A stretch of 64,000 nt of DNA from a virus: IMG/VR virus record IMGVR_UViG_3300044712_002706, positions 1 to 64,000 of that record. One strand, given 5' to 3'. The notes under the pieces were generated by a model. The model saw nothing but the letters and a program-made list of their open reading frames with translations, ran no database searches and was not told the origin of the DNA. Below are positions 49,657 through 58,849 of this stretch, piece by piece. How positions within the stretch are numbered: the first letter of the stretch is position 1; each line of letters starts with the position of its first letter. The translations under genes and the position numbers were made by a program.

Positions 49657-50147
49657 TGGCCAATACACGCGCTGTATTTTCCGCATTGGCTGCTGTTTTC
49701 CCGGCGGCTAACTTTCCGCAGTTGCTGCTGGTCAATCGCCGTCCTGTGCTTGCCTTCGACGCTGGCACGGCGGAGACGTGCTATTTTGAGACCGTTGCCC
49801 CGCAAGGGCTAAACGGCACTCAAAATATGATCGTGCACTATTTTATGGCAAGCGCTACCAGTGGAAAAATTGACTTCGAAGTCGCCGTGGAATCGGTGAC
49901 GCCTGGTGATGCGCTCGACCTGGACGCGGCCGAATCGTTCGATACGGCGAATGGAATCACAGCCCCGACTGTGCCAGGCACAGCCGGGTACGAGTCGTCA
50001 TTCACATGCACGCTTACCAACGTGGATGGCATGGCGGCTGGAGACCACGTTCGTTTCTCGCTCAAACGAGATGCAACTGACGGCACGAACGACACAGCCA
50101 CCGGCGACTGCTACGTTTACAAGGTCGAGTGGAGAGACGCTGTATAA
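49656..50147 (+). CDS. beta-sandwich virion protein
   Basis: 163 residues. A jelly-roll-like beta protein (YFETVAPQGLNGTQNMIVHYFMAS ... FTCTLTNVDGMAAGDHVRFSLKRDA), a form common in phage head fibres and tail spikes. Coupled to both neighbours. Confidence 0.6.
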   Translation: MANTRAVFSALAAVFPAANFPQLLLVNRRPVLAFDAGTAETCYFETVAPQGLNGTQNMIVHYFMASATSGKIDFEVAVESVTPGDALDLDAAESFDTANGITAPTVPGTAGYESSFTCTLTNVDGMAAGDHVRFSLKRDATDGTNDTATGDCYVYKVEWRDAV

Positions 50148-51950
50148 ATGGCAATTCGGTTTGACGCTCTAGCCGACTATATATACAGGACTACCAGCCT
50201 GCCATCGCTCACAACACATACCTGGATGGCCTGGGTCTATATTGCCGTAGACCAGAACGCCGCCAGCGATATGTGGTTGTTCCTGGATGGCGCAGGAGGG
50301 TATTTCACGCTCGGAACAGCGTCGGATGGAACCACATTACGAGTTGTCAGTTCGACGGTGTCGGAAACTACTGGAACTAACCTGTCAACCGGCACCTGGT
50401 ATCACATCGCCCTTGTAAAGAGCGGATCAAGTGTGTCGGTGTATGTAGACGGCAATCTTGACATCGGCAGAACGGAATCGGTGTCTTTTACGCCGGCTTA
50501 CATCGTCATGGGGTCAAACTCTGTCAGTCAATATCTCAACGGTCGAGTTGACGATGTAAAAATCTGGTCTGGTGTTGCACTGACCCAGGCTGAGATACAG
50601 CAGGAAATGGTTATTAAGCGGCTGGTGCGCACGGATGGCATCAACGGTTTTTATCCAACATTTCCCGGCGCAAGTGAACGCCTGCTGGATTACAGTGGTT
50701 TAGGTCGAAACTGGTCGGCAGGCGGCACGCTGACCGACGAAGACCCGCCACCAGTTAGTTGGGGAAGCCCTGACCCGATTGTACTTGTGGCCGTGGCGAC
50801 ATTGGTTGTCCAGGATGCAGCCAGCGCCAGCACGCTCGATAATGCCGCGCTGACCCAACACCATGCCCTGGCTATCGCCGACGGCGCAAGTGCATCGGCT
50901 CTGGACAATGCTGCACTGACACAGCACCACCATCTGGCTGTGGCGGATGCGGCCAGTGGTGCAGCCCTCGATGGTGTTGCTTTGACCCAACACCACGTGC
51001 TGACGATTGGTGATGCTGCCAGCGGGACGGCGCTCGATAATGCCGCCCTGACCCAGCACCACCGATTGGCGATCAACGACGCAGCCAGCGCCAGCACGTT
51101 GGATAATGCGGCGCTGACCCAGCATCATCAGATTGCTATTCAGGATGCCAGTAGCAGCACGACCCTGGATCAGGTCAGCCTTACCCAGCATCACCAATTA
51201 GCTGCCCAGGATGCGGGCAGCGCCAGTGCCCTCGATGGCGTAACGCTGGCCCAACACCATGTGCTGGCCGTCGCAGACGAAACCAGCGCGACGGCGTTGG
51301 ATAATGCCGATCTGACGCAGCACCACCATCTGACCGTAGCAGATGCGGAATGTCCATCAGCGTTGGATGGCGTATCCCTGGCCCAGCACCACGTGTTGGC
51401 GGTCGGAGATGCGACTTGCGGCACGGCCCTGGATAATGTCACCCTGGTGATTGCAGGGCAGCTTGTGGTGGATGATCTGACGGCTGCCACGGCCCTGGAG
51501 CCGGTCTCGCTAACTCAGCATCACACGTTGGCAATTAGCGATGCCGTAAGTGGCGCATCCCTGGACAATGTTACCCTGGCGGTCGCAGGCCATCTTGACG
51601 TAGACGAACTGGTATCTGCAACATCCCTGGACACAGTGACGCTCGCTCAGCAGCACCGGCTTGTGACCCAGGATATGGCGAGCGCATCCACCCTGGATAA
51701 TGTCACGCTCCTGGGCACCACCACCACCCTGGCGATTGATGATGCGGACTGTGCCACGACGCTCGAAACGGTTACGTTTGAGATAACGGTCATCGTCACG
51801 CTGTACGCTCGTGACCTGGCCGTGACGCTCGAAGAGCGCAACCTGGCCGCCACCTTTTACGCTCGCAACCTGGCTGAGACACTCGACGAGCGCAACCTGG
51901 ATGTCGATCTGCCGGGCCGACGCCTGGCATTCACACTGGAGGAACGATGA
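50148..51950 (+). CDS. fibre-like protein: LamG domain plus fifteen 22-residue His repeats
   Basis: 600 residues. N-terminal LamG/concanavalin-like domain (about 1-190: TWMAWVYIAVD, TGTWYHIALVKSGSSVSVYVDG, LNGRVDDVKIWSGVALTQAEIQ). Then about fifteen tandem 22-residue units of the form LxVxDAxSxxxLDxxxLTQHH (about 222-550), and a last set of 9-10-residue units (TLYARDLAVTLEERNL). Predicted beta-solenoid or trimeric fibre whose repeated QHH turns could bind metal. The LamG end may bind sugars on the host surface. Confidence 0.75.
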   Translation: MAIRFDALADYIYRTTSLPSLTTHTWMAWVYIAVDQNAASDMWLFLDGAGGYFTLGTASDGTTLRVVSSTVSETTGTNLSTGTWYHIALVKSGSSVSVYVDGNLDIGRTESVSFTPAYIVMGSNSVSQYLNGRVDDVKIWSGVALTQAEIQQEMVIKRLVRTDGINGFYPTFPGASERLLDYSGLGRNWSAGGTLTDEDPPPVSWGSPDPIVLVAVATLVVQDAASASTLDNAALTQHHALAIADGASASALDNAALTQHHHLAVADAASGAALDGVALTQHHVLTIGDAASGTALDNAALTQHHRLAINDAASASTLDNAALTQHHQIAIQDASSSTTLDQVSLTQHHQLAAQDAGSASALDGVTLAQHHVLAVADETSATALDNADLTQHHHLTVADAECPSALDGVSLAQHHVLAVGDATCGTALDNVTLVIAGQLVVDDLTAATALEPVSLTQHHTLAISDAVSGASLDNVTLAVAGHLDVDELVSATSLDTVTLAQQHRLVTQDMASASTLDNVTLLGTTTTLAIDDADCATTLETVTFEITVIVTLYARDLAVTLEERNLAATFYARNLAETLDERNLDVDLPGRRLAFTLEER

Positions 51951-52261
51951 TAAATCAACGGGCGATTACGCAAGGCGAACTGGATCAAGGCGTATTAGAA
52001 CGCGTGGTCTATACCTGCACCGTCCCGGCGACCTGGGGAACGCCTGTCACTGCGACGTTTACGGCGTATGACATCACCACAGGCGACCCGGTCAACGTTA
52101 GCCAGGCTATTCTGGCTGGGGCCGGTACGGCGGTGGGCAGCGAAATTACCACGCCGGCGGTGCATAGCCTGACGCTGAACCACAAATACGAGCTGCATTG
52201 CACGTTTACCACGGCGACCAGCACACTCGATTTCATCATCCCGATCAAGGCGACGAGGTAG
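51947..52261 (+). CDS. small beta protein after fibre
   Basis: 104 residues, ATGA coupled to the fibre gene. Beta type (LERVVYTCTVPATWGTPVTATFTAYD ... KYELHCTFTTATSTLDFIIPI), the pattern of small phage head-fibre partner proteins. Probably assembles with the fibre. Confidence 0.6.
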   Translation: MINQRAITQGELDQGVLERVVYTCTVPATWGTPVTATFTAYDITTGDPVNVSQAILAGAGTAVGSEITTPAVHSLTLNHKYELHCTFTTATSTLDFIIPIKATR

Positions 52262-52263
52262 AT

Positions 52264-53076
52264 ATGCGTCATCTTTCTGAAAATATCTGGTTCAGTTGGC
52301 AGAACTTGAGCGAAAAGAAGCCAAAGCAGCCATTGTGGAAAAATGGCCGGGCATGGTTGCACATCGCCGAGAAGTGCGTCACGATTGAATGGAATGTTGG
52401 TAAAGGTTGGCCGTTGGCCCACATTAATATTGGCGGCGGAGATGGAGATAACAAAATCTCTTTATCTCTATCATTCCCGTTTATCGGTTTTTACCACATT
52501 GCCTTCGAAGGCTTTGTTCCGCGTAAATACTTCCCGAAGGTATACCGCAAAAACTACGCACACCCGGGCGAGATGTGGAACGCTCCGGTCGAACGCCAGA
52601 TCGGTATTTCTATCAATGACGGTTATGTGTTCATTTCGTTGTGGGAAAACCCCGATGAGTGGAATAAGACAGATCCGTGGTGGTGGAAATTCTCGTTCAA
52701 TCCGGCTGATATCATCCTGGGCCACCAGAAATACAGCGAGAAAGAGCTTCTGACAACAACGGAGATGATTCCGCTTCCAGAAGCGTCGTATGCTGCCACA
52801 GTACGTATCGTGGAGTCAAAGTGGAAACGACCTCGCTGGCCGTGGCCAATGCGCATGCTGCGGGCCAAGATTACGCCATCCAACCCAATCCCAACCCACG
52901 CAGGAAAAGGGGAGAATTCCTGGGATTTGGACGACGATTACCTATATGACATGACCTGCCAAGCGAACACGCCCAAAGAAGCTGCTCAAAAGGTCGCCGA
53001 CTCAGTTATGCGAGAGCGACGTCGGTATGGTTTACCAGATTGTCTGGAAGGAATTGGGTATGCGCCAAGTTTCTGA
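52264..53076 (+). CDS. conserved-looking protein before portal
   Basis: 270 residues from MRHLSENIWFSWQNL. Aromatic- and Trp-rich alpha/beta protein (IGISINDGYVFISLWENPDEW, WKRPRWPWPMRMLRAK) with a helical end (TPKEAAQKVADSVMRERRRYG). No motif recognised. It overlaps the next gene by 17 nt. The position suggests a packaging or head role. Confidence 0.6.
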   Translation: MRHLSENIWFSWQNLSEKKPKQPLWKNGRAWLHIAEKCVTIEWNVGKGWPLAHINIGGGDGDNKISLSLSFPFIGFYHIAFEGFVPRKYFPKVYRKNYAHPGEMWNAPVERQIGISINDGYVFISLWENPDEWNKTDPWWWKFSFNPADIILGHQKYSEKELLTTTEMIPLPEASYAATVRIVESKWKRPRWPWPMRMLRAKITPSNPIPTHAGKGENSWDLDDDYLYDMTCQANTPKEAAQKVADSVMRERRRYGLPDCLEGIGYAPSF

Positions 53077-53461
53077 TTGGATGCTCAAACACATACAAGA
53101 TGCCCGCTCTTTATTTGGCGTAGGCGGTGCCGAGTGGCACATCACGGCCAAGCTGACCGATAAGCCACTGGGCACCGATGAGTGCAACGGAAGCGTGACC
53201 GTAGATGCCACCTACCTGAACGCTACCATCGAGCTGCACGAAGACCTGGAAGACAACGATGTCGCCAGAGATTCTGTCTACCATGAGGTGCTGCACATCC
53301 CGCACGAGGAGATCGATCACCTGGTGGCCGGCATCATTGGCGAGCTGCCTGCCGATGTTCGGGATCGGTATGACACGCTTTATCACGAGACGGTGGAACG
53401 CTTCGTTCAGCGCGTGAGCCGTAGCATTTGCGCAGGATTGCGCAAGGAGTCCGACGAATGA
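53060..53461 (+). CDS. zincin-like protein with HEVLH motif
   Basis: 133 residues from MRQVSDWMLKHIQD, AAGGAA before ATG. YHEVLHIPHEEIDHL contains HExxH, the zinc-binding helix of metallopeptidases, with further His/Glu residues next to it. Upstream strands (NGSVTVDATYLNATIEL) fit a small zincin fold. Coupled by ATGA to the portal gene. It could process head proteins, or be a folded but inactive relative. Confidence 0.6.
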   Translation: MRQVSDWMLKHIQDARSLFGVGGAEWHITAKLTDKPLGTDECNGSVTVDATYLNATIELHEDLEDNDVARDSVYHEVLHIPHEEIDHLVAGIIGELPADVRDRYDTLYHETVERFVQRVSRSICAGLRKESDE

Positions 53462-55065
53462 ACCTGTGGACACAGAACGCAAACACAACCTGGATTGCTG
53501 CCGAACTGGCCCGCCAGTCGGCCTACCAGCCCACGCCGGCGGCAATGTACATGATGCTGGAAATGTACTACAACAACAACGGCCTGTATGACGCCATCCA
53601 GCAAGAGCTGTATGCACAGGCCATCTGGACGCCCGGCATGAAGGGGCTGCGCAACCCGGCCCATCGGATTGTCGAGTTTTACCCGTCCAAAATCTGGCCG
53701 GGCACACTACCCGATGCGCTGCCCATCCTGACCGATAACCCGGAGATTGTCGAACCCATCCAGCAGGGCTGGACATGGTCGAACTTCGGGGCCAAGAAGC
53801 AATTGGCGGCCAGGTGGTTCTCGATGTTCGGGGATTGGTTCGTCAAAGTGCCAACGCATAGCGATTCCAATGGTGTGGTAGATCGGGTGTACCAGCAGCA
53901 AATCAAGCCTGAATACGTGACCGACTTCGACGAAGACGAGCGCGGCTTTATCAACTATATTCGCATCGACATTCCGATGTCGGAACGCGATGAAGCTGGT
54001 CAGACCGTTGTTTATACCCATACCGAAGTGTGGGATAAAGCGGCGGGAACTTACCGAACCTGGAAGAACGAGCAAGGGGCGTCGGCCAGCGTTGACCAGC
54101 TCGGCACTCCGGCGGTGTCGCGGGAGATCGCCGAGTTCGGCATTGATTTCGTGCCGTTTGTGCATGCGATGTTCCAGGACGTGGGAGACAAGCGCGGCGT
54201 TGGGGCCTTCGTGCATTCACTCGACAAGATCGACGAAGTGAACCGCCAGGCGACCCGGCTGCACCAGCTTATCTTCCGCTACAACAAAGCCACCTTGGTG
54301 GCATCGGCCAACGATAAGGACGCCCAGGGACGACCATTGCCAGCTCCTAAAATTGGCGATAGCGCCGGGAAGTTGGCGCTGGGCGACGATGATATCCTGC
54401 TGATGCCTGGCATGAGCAAGCTCGATAGCATGGTGCCGCCGATCAACTACGAAGCCCACCTGAAGGCCATCGATGCCCAGCTCGGTGAGCTGGAGACCGA
54501 CCAGCCCGAGCTGCTCTACTACCGCCTGAAGGAGATAGGCAGCGGTGACATATCTGGGCGGGCGCTGCGCACGCTGCTTTCGGCGGCCAATGATAAGGTG
54601 CTGGAAGCACGCGGCAACATGGAGACGGCGCTGATTCGGGCCGATCAGATGATGCTGACCATCGGCGTCAATGCTGGCCTGTTCCCGGCCAACATTGGCA
54701 AATACGAGAATGGCGACTTCGATCACCGCTTTGCCAATCGGGATGTGTTCCCGCTTTCAGATATTGACGTGGCCGAAGTGGTCAAGGCGGACGTGGACGC
54801 CGGCATCCCGCTGGTGACGTCATTGCGCAAGCGTGGCTGGAGCGAAGCCGATATCAAAGAGATGGAGAAAGATAAGGCAAAGGAAAAGAAAGCGAATGCG
54901 GCAAGCCTTGGCCAGGCGCTGCTGAATGCGCAGCGCAACTTCGACGCCGGCGGACAATCTTTGGATGACCCCGCAACAGGGAACCCTGCGGCGGGTAACG
55001 CTGCACGAGACGTAAACAGCACGGTAGGAAACGGCATCGTAGACGAGGCCGAAAACCATGCCTGA
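53458..55065 (+). CDS. phage B portal protein
   Basis: 535 residues from MNLWTQNANTTWIAAEL (ATGA overlap). Typical portal layout: helical wing start, beta-rich wing (VVYTHTEVWDKAAGTYRTWKNEQG), the long stem helices (SLDKIDEVNRQATRLHQLIF), and a helical C-terminal crown (EADIKEMEKDKAKEKKANAASL). It forms the 12-fold DNA gate at one capsid vertex and docks the terminase. Overlaps the MuF gene by 8 nt. Confidence 0.85.
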   Translation: MNLWTQNANTTWIAAELARQSAYQPTPAAMYMMLEMYYNNNGLYDAIQQELYAQAIWTPGMKGLRNPAHRIVEFYPSKIWPGTLPDALPILTDNPEIVEPIQQGWTWSNFGAKKQLAARWFSMFGDWFVKVPTHSDSNGVVDRVYQQQIKPEYVTDFDEDERGFINYIRIDIPMSERDEAGQTVVYTHTEVWDKAAGTYRTWKNEQGASASVDQLGTPAVSREIAEFGIDFVPFVHAMFQDVGDKRGVGAFVHSLDKIDEVNRQATRLHQLIFRYNKATLVASANDKDAQGRPLPAPKIGDSAGKLALGDDDILLMPGMSKLDSMVPPINYEAHLKAIDAQLGELETDQPELLYYRLKEIGSGDISGRALRTLLSAANDKVLEARGNMETALIRADQMMLTIGVNAGLFPANIGKYENGDFDHRFANRDVFPLSDIDVAEVVKADVDAGIPLVTSLRKRGWSEADIKEMEKDKAKEKKANAASLGQALLNAQRNFDAGGQSLDDPATGNPAAGNAARDVNSTVGNGIVDEAENHA

Positions 55066-56029
55066 CCCCCTGGTGGTAAGCATGGCTCAACAGTTTCGAG
55101 ACGCCCTCCTGCGCCGCGAGGCCGTCCAGATGCAGGAGATGGCGACGCGCTGGCTGCAGGTGGAGCGGGTTCTCGACCTGGCGTTTACAGCGCTGGCCTT
55201 CGAAGCCCAGACGAGCGGCCCGCTGAGCGAGGCGAAGCTGGCGAAGATGGAACGCTACCAGGCCATGTTGGCCCAGGTGCAAAGCGAACTGGCCCGCTAC
55301 AACCAGTATGCGGCCACGACGATGACGGCTGAGCAAGGAATGAACCTGACCCAAGGCATCGAGGACGGTAACGCTTTGCTGGCTGCTGCTGGGGCGACGC
55401 CTGGCTATCGGATTTCAATGGCGGCGGTGGAGTACGCTGCCGGCTTCGCCGGCGATGGCACGCCGCTGTATAAGCTCTTGCAGGACGGTTACGGGGAGAC
55501 GGCAGCGGCGATCACGCAGCAGCTCATCACGGGCGTGGCGATGGGGATCAACCCAATCGCCAACGCCCGCAGGATGCGGGATGCCTTCGGGATGTCTTTT
55601 GACCGCAGCTTGTTAATTGCCCGCACCGAGCAGATCAGGCCATACCGCATGGCGAGCCTGGGGCAATACAAGGAGAGCGGCGTAGTGGCCGGATATCGGC
55701 GGGTAGCAGCGAAAAGCCTGCGCACGTGCATCGCTTGCCTGATTGCCGATGGGCGGTTCTACCCGCTGGACGTTCCCTTCGAAGAGCATCCGCAAGGAAG
55801 ATGCACGCCGATCCCGGTAGTGATTGGGATGCCAGAGATTAAATACGAGACCGGCAAGACGTGGTTTTTGAAACAGGGCGATAACGTACAACGCCAACTG
55901 ATGGGTGCGGGGAAATTCTCCGCATGGAAGGATGGCAAATTCGACCTGGAGCAGATTGTCAAACTGCACGAGGATGAGACGTGGGGCAATAGCCTGGTGC
56001 CCACGCCGCTTGCCGATTTACTAGAATAA
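55058..56029 (+). CDS. phage B MuF-type head morphogenesis protein
   Basis: 323 residues. Helical N-terminal half, then the MuF core: GVAMGINPIANARRMRDAFG, LLIARTEQIRPYRMASLGQYKESG, and the Cys pair CIACLIADGRFY with a later EEHPQGRCTPIPV, the usual Cys/His signature of this family. Such proteins bind the portal and enter the procapsid. It stands directly after the portal gene as expected. Confidence 0.85.
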   Translation: MPDPLVVSMAQQFRDALLRREAVQMQEMATRWLQVERVLDLAFTALAFEAQTSGPLSEAKLAKMERYQAMLAQVQSELARYNQYAATTMTAEQGMNLTQGIEDGNALLAAAGATPGYRISMAAVEYAAGFAGDGTPLYKLLQDGYGETAAAITQQLITGVAMGINPIANARRMRDAFGMSFDRSLLIARTEQIRPYRMASLGQYKESGVVAGYRRVAAKSLRTCIACLIADGRFYPLDVPFEEHPQGRCTPIPVVIGMPEIKYETGKTWFLKQGDNVQRQLMGAGKFSAWKDGKFDLEQIVKLHEDETWGNSLVPTPLADLLE

Positions 56030-56038
56030 ATAATCTGC

Positions 56039-56141
56039 TATAATCAATTTAAGCCTACTATGCGTAGGCATTCGACCCTAGAGCACTGGGTATCCAGCGG
56101 GGTCGCTCACAGTTTATTCTGTGAGCGACCCCGCTTTTTTT
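56039..56141 (+). ncRNA. twin structured RNA, copy 2 (before capsid operon)
   Basis: Extended -10 TGC TATAAT (56036-56044), hairpin gcctac-TATGC-gtaggc (56053-56069), the same 32-nt invariant core as copy 1, and a 17-bp perfect terminator stem (56096-56112 / 56119-56135, loop TTTATT) with seven T. The stem differs from copy 1 at three positions on each arm and all three are compensated (T-A to C-G twice, G-C to A-T once). The unit starts 10 bp after the MuF stop and ends 49 bp before the scaffold gene. Confidence 0.75.
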
Positions 56142-56190
56142 GTGCCCATTACGCCCCCGGGAGCGGCAATCTCGGAAAGGAAAATAGACG

Positions 56191-56877
56191 ATGTTGTTCA
56201 AGCCCAAATCAGGATTGTGGTTCGCACCCAGCACGGACAACGCCACCGGGACATCACCCGTTCAGACACCGGATACAACGCCGCCGGCTGAGCCAGGTGG
56301 GTCGAACGGCGGAGCAACTGGGCCACAAGCTACCGCGCCGGCGTCACCGGCGGCGACCGCCAAGCCGCTGACGTTTGAGAGCGAAGAGAAGCTGGAGAGA
56401 TACATCGAGGATGCTCTGAAAGAGCGCTTGGAGCGTGCACAGAAGAAGGCCGATAAACTGGCCGCAGAAGCCCGCGAGAAGGCCGAAGCCGATGCTGCCG
56501 TCAAAAACGGCGAGTGGCAGAAGTTGGCCGAAACACGCGAGAGCAAGCTCAAAGAACTTTCGGCGCAGCTCGAAACCATCCCCGGATTACAGACCAAAGC
56601 TGAGCGTTACGAGAAGGCACTCAACGCCTACCTGGCGACGCAGCGCTCTGGACTGCCAGCACACGTGACCGTGCTGCTGGATAAGCTCGACCCGGTGGAT
56701 CAGCTCGAATACATCGCCAAAAACCGTGAAGCGCTCAGCCAAAACGTGAGCATTGCGAACGCTGGCAGCGCCCACATCCCACCCACGCCCACTGCGGGAA
56801 ACCCAGGCCAGATCACATCTGAACAGATGAACCAGGCCCGGCAAGCGCAGCTGGCGCGGACAAAGAGTAATTTTTAG
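56191..56877 (+). CDS. phage B scaffold protein
   Basis: 228 residues, counterpart of 1-666: the same MLFKPKSGLWFA start, a variable Gly/Pro/Thr segment, the coiled coil (EKLERYIEDALKERLERAQKKADK) and the basic KSNF end. The variable segment is 7-8 residues longer. First gene of the capsid operon after the twin RNA copy 2. Confidence 0.75.
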   Translation: MLFKPKSGLWFAPSTDNATGTSPVQTPDTTPPAEPGGSNGGATGPQATAPASPAATAKPLTFESEEKLERYIEDALKERLERAQKKADKLAAEAREKAEADAAVKNGEWQKLAETRESKLKELSAQLETIPGLQTKAERYEKALNAYLATQRSGLPAHVTVLLDKLDPVDQLEYIAKNREALSQNVSIANAGSAHIPPTPTAGNPGQITSEQMNQARQAQLARTKSNF

Positions 56878-56892
56878 TAACAGGAGTATTCC

Positions 56893-57693
56893 ATGACTGA
56901 TTTAGCGTTAGTCACTGCAAACCGCCTGTATCTGGTTGAAAGTCTGGAGCAGATGACCCTGCCCGCTGTGGAAGCGATTGTGGCGGGCCAGTCTGTTCGG
57001 ATCGACACCAGCACAGGCAAGTTCACCAAAGCCAATGGCACCACGGCCGCAGAAAAGCGGGCGTATGGCATGGCACTCAAGACCGTGGCCGCCGGGCAGC
57101 CGGTGACGGCGGTTCGTAAGGGTGTGGTAGATGGGTACGATTTATCGGGCCTGGCCTACGACGCCGATGTATATTTGTCGGATACCGATGGAATGCCGGC
57201 GGACGCCGCAGGCACCGTCGAGCGGAAAATCGCCAAGGTTATCCCAGCCTTTGCCACCACCCTGGGAACGGCGGCAGATAAACTGCTGCGCGTGGATTAC
57301 AACGAAGGCGAGCAATCGCAGGTATTGGTTGTCACCAGTGAATTACTGGCAGCCAGCGTGGATAAGTGGATGTTCGTAGCCGACCGCCCTTACCAGGTGA
57401 CCGGCGTCCGTGAAATCCATAGCGTTGTTGGCGGGTCCGGCGCAGTGGTACGCCCTCGCAAGGTGACCGCTGCCGGAACCGACGCCCCCGGTGCTGCAGC
57501 TGGCACGACCGTGAAGGAATTGACCGCCGCCGACATCGGCCTGGAAACCACCATCAACACCACCCAAAGCCCGGCGCTTTCGGCCACCGCTGCCGACCTG
57601 CTGTTGGCCGCCGGTGACAAAATCGGCCTGAACCTGGGCGGCACATTGACCGGCTTGGTGGGGAGCATCTCCATCATCCTGAAGGCGCTGTAG
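56893..57693 (+). CDS. phage B capsid decoration-like protein
   Basis: 266 residues, the same length as 679-1479 and alike throughout (shared start MTDLALVTANRL, shared KEIHSVVGG/REIHSVVGG region). The best conserved parts are the first 100 residues and the last 80. Ribosome site AGGAGT. Role as for the phage A copy. Confidence 0.65.
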   Translation: MTDLALVTANRLYLVESLEQMTLPAVEAIVAGQSVRIDTSTGKFTKANGTTAAEKRAYGMALKTVAAGQPVTAVRKGVVDGYDLSGLAYDADVYLSDTDGMPADAAGTVERKIAKVIPAFATTLGTAADKLLRVDYNEGEQSQVLVVTSELLAASVDKWMFVADRPYQVTGVREIHSVVGGSGAVVRPRKVTAAGTDAPGAAAGTTVKELTAADIGLETTINTTQSPALSATAADLLLAAGDKIGLNLGGTLTGLVGSISIILKAL

Positions 57694-57703
57694 GAGGCAC
57701 ATC

Positions 57704-58795
57704 ATGGCTAACCAAGTTCTTATGGGATTTCTGAACCTTCAGGGTATGTTCGACCAGCGCGTAAGCTCTGTCAACATTGACCTGATCAACACTGCTATTC
57801 AGCAGAGCGTGGATGAGCACAACCGGCAGGTTGCGGCAGTGATGTCGTTATTCGTCGCCAAAAATCCGCGCTTCAACCAATCGCCAACAGTCCGTTTCAA
57901 AACCCCTGTTGCGGTTCGTAATCAACCCCTCGATGAAAATGGCCGCGCTCGCCCGATTCGTGTAGCGGGTCATTATGACGTGGCGTTCCCCCTGCAAGGC
58001 AGCGGTAACGCCTGGGGTGCGAATTTCGTGGCCCGCGAGAAGATGACGGTGGAAGATGCCAACAACATCACTGCCACCCTCATCGATGGCGACACGCGTT
58101 GGATGCGTGACCACGTACTGGCGGGCTTGTTCACCAACGTCAGTTGGACGTATACCGACGATGATGACGATGTGGGCAGCCTGACCATCAAAGGCCCGGC
58201 CAACGGCAACACCGACACCTATCTGGTGCAAGGTGGTGCAGATGCGGGTGCGACCGATACCCACTTCCTGGCGCAGTCTGATGCTATCGCCACTGCCCAC
58301 AACCCATTCCCGACCATGTATCAGGAACTCATGGAGCACCCTGAGAACGGCGGGGAAGCGGTATGCTTCGTGCCGACATCCAATAAGGCTGCCGTCGAAG
58401 GCGTCAGCGGGTTTGTGGTAGCACGCCGACCGAACGACCCCGTTCAACCGGGTTCAAGCACCGACGTGCTGGTAGGCGACCTGCCGGCCAGCGTTCCGGG
58501 CAAGCTCTTTGGGTATCTCAACGATACATGGATGGTTCACTGGCCGACCCTGCCGACGGATTACCTGATCGAAGTCGCCACCCAGGGCGAGCGAGCTTTG
58601 GGGATGCGCGAGCACCCCGAAGCCAGCTTACAGGGCTTCAAACGGGTGGCCGAACGCAATGACCATCCCTTCATGGAAGCGCAGTACCTTCGCTTCGCCG
58701 GGTTCGGCGCATGGAACCGGGTGGGCGTGGTCGTGCAGCGCGTGGGCAATGGCAGCTATGCCATCCCCACCAACTTCACCAGCCCGATGCCCTAA
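57704..58795 (+). CDS. phage B major capsid protein
   Basis: 363 residues, strongly similar to 1490-2578. Differences: a few inserted residues near position 52 (KNPRFNQSP) and a shorter C-terminus (TSPMP). The central segments DTRWMRDHVLA, TIKGPANG and VPGKLFGY are shared. The pair shows that both phages build the same type of head. Confidence 0.82.
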   Translation: MANQVLMGFLNLQGMFDQRVSSVNIDLINTAIQQSVDEHNRQVAAVMSLFVAKNPRFNQSPTVRFKTPVAVRNQPLDENGRARPIRVAGHYDVAFPLQGSGNAWGANFVAREKMTVEDANNITATLIDGDTRWMRDHVLAGLFTNVSWTYTDDDDDVGSLTIKGPANGNTDTYLVQGGADAGATDTHFLAQSDAIATAHNPFPTMYQELMEHPENGGEAVCFVPTSNKAAVEGVSGFVVARRPNDPVQPGSSTDVLVGDLPASVPGKLFGYLNDTWMVHWPTLPTDYLIEVATQGERALGMREHPEASLQGFKRVAERNDHPFMEAQYLRFAGFGAWNRVGVVVQRVGNGSYAIPTNFTSPMP

Positions 58796-58807
58796 GCCTG
58801 TTTTGAT

Positions 58808-58838
58808 AGCGGGGGCAGCCTGGCTGCCCCCGCTCTTT
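58808..58838 (+). terminator. terminator-like hairpin after capsid gene
   Basis: 11-bp perfect stem agcgggggcag / ctgcccccgct, loop CCTGG, followed by CTTTT. It takes the same place as the unrelated hairpin of phage A (2593-2624). Probably lowers connector expression relative to capsid. Confidence 0.7.
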
Positions 58839-58849
58839 TAGGAGCTTAC

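Noticed and set aside
50800-51780. Tandem 66-bp DNA repeats resembling an array
   Set aside because: In-frame coding repeats of a fibre protein, without identical repeats or spacers; not a CRISPR.
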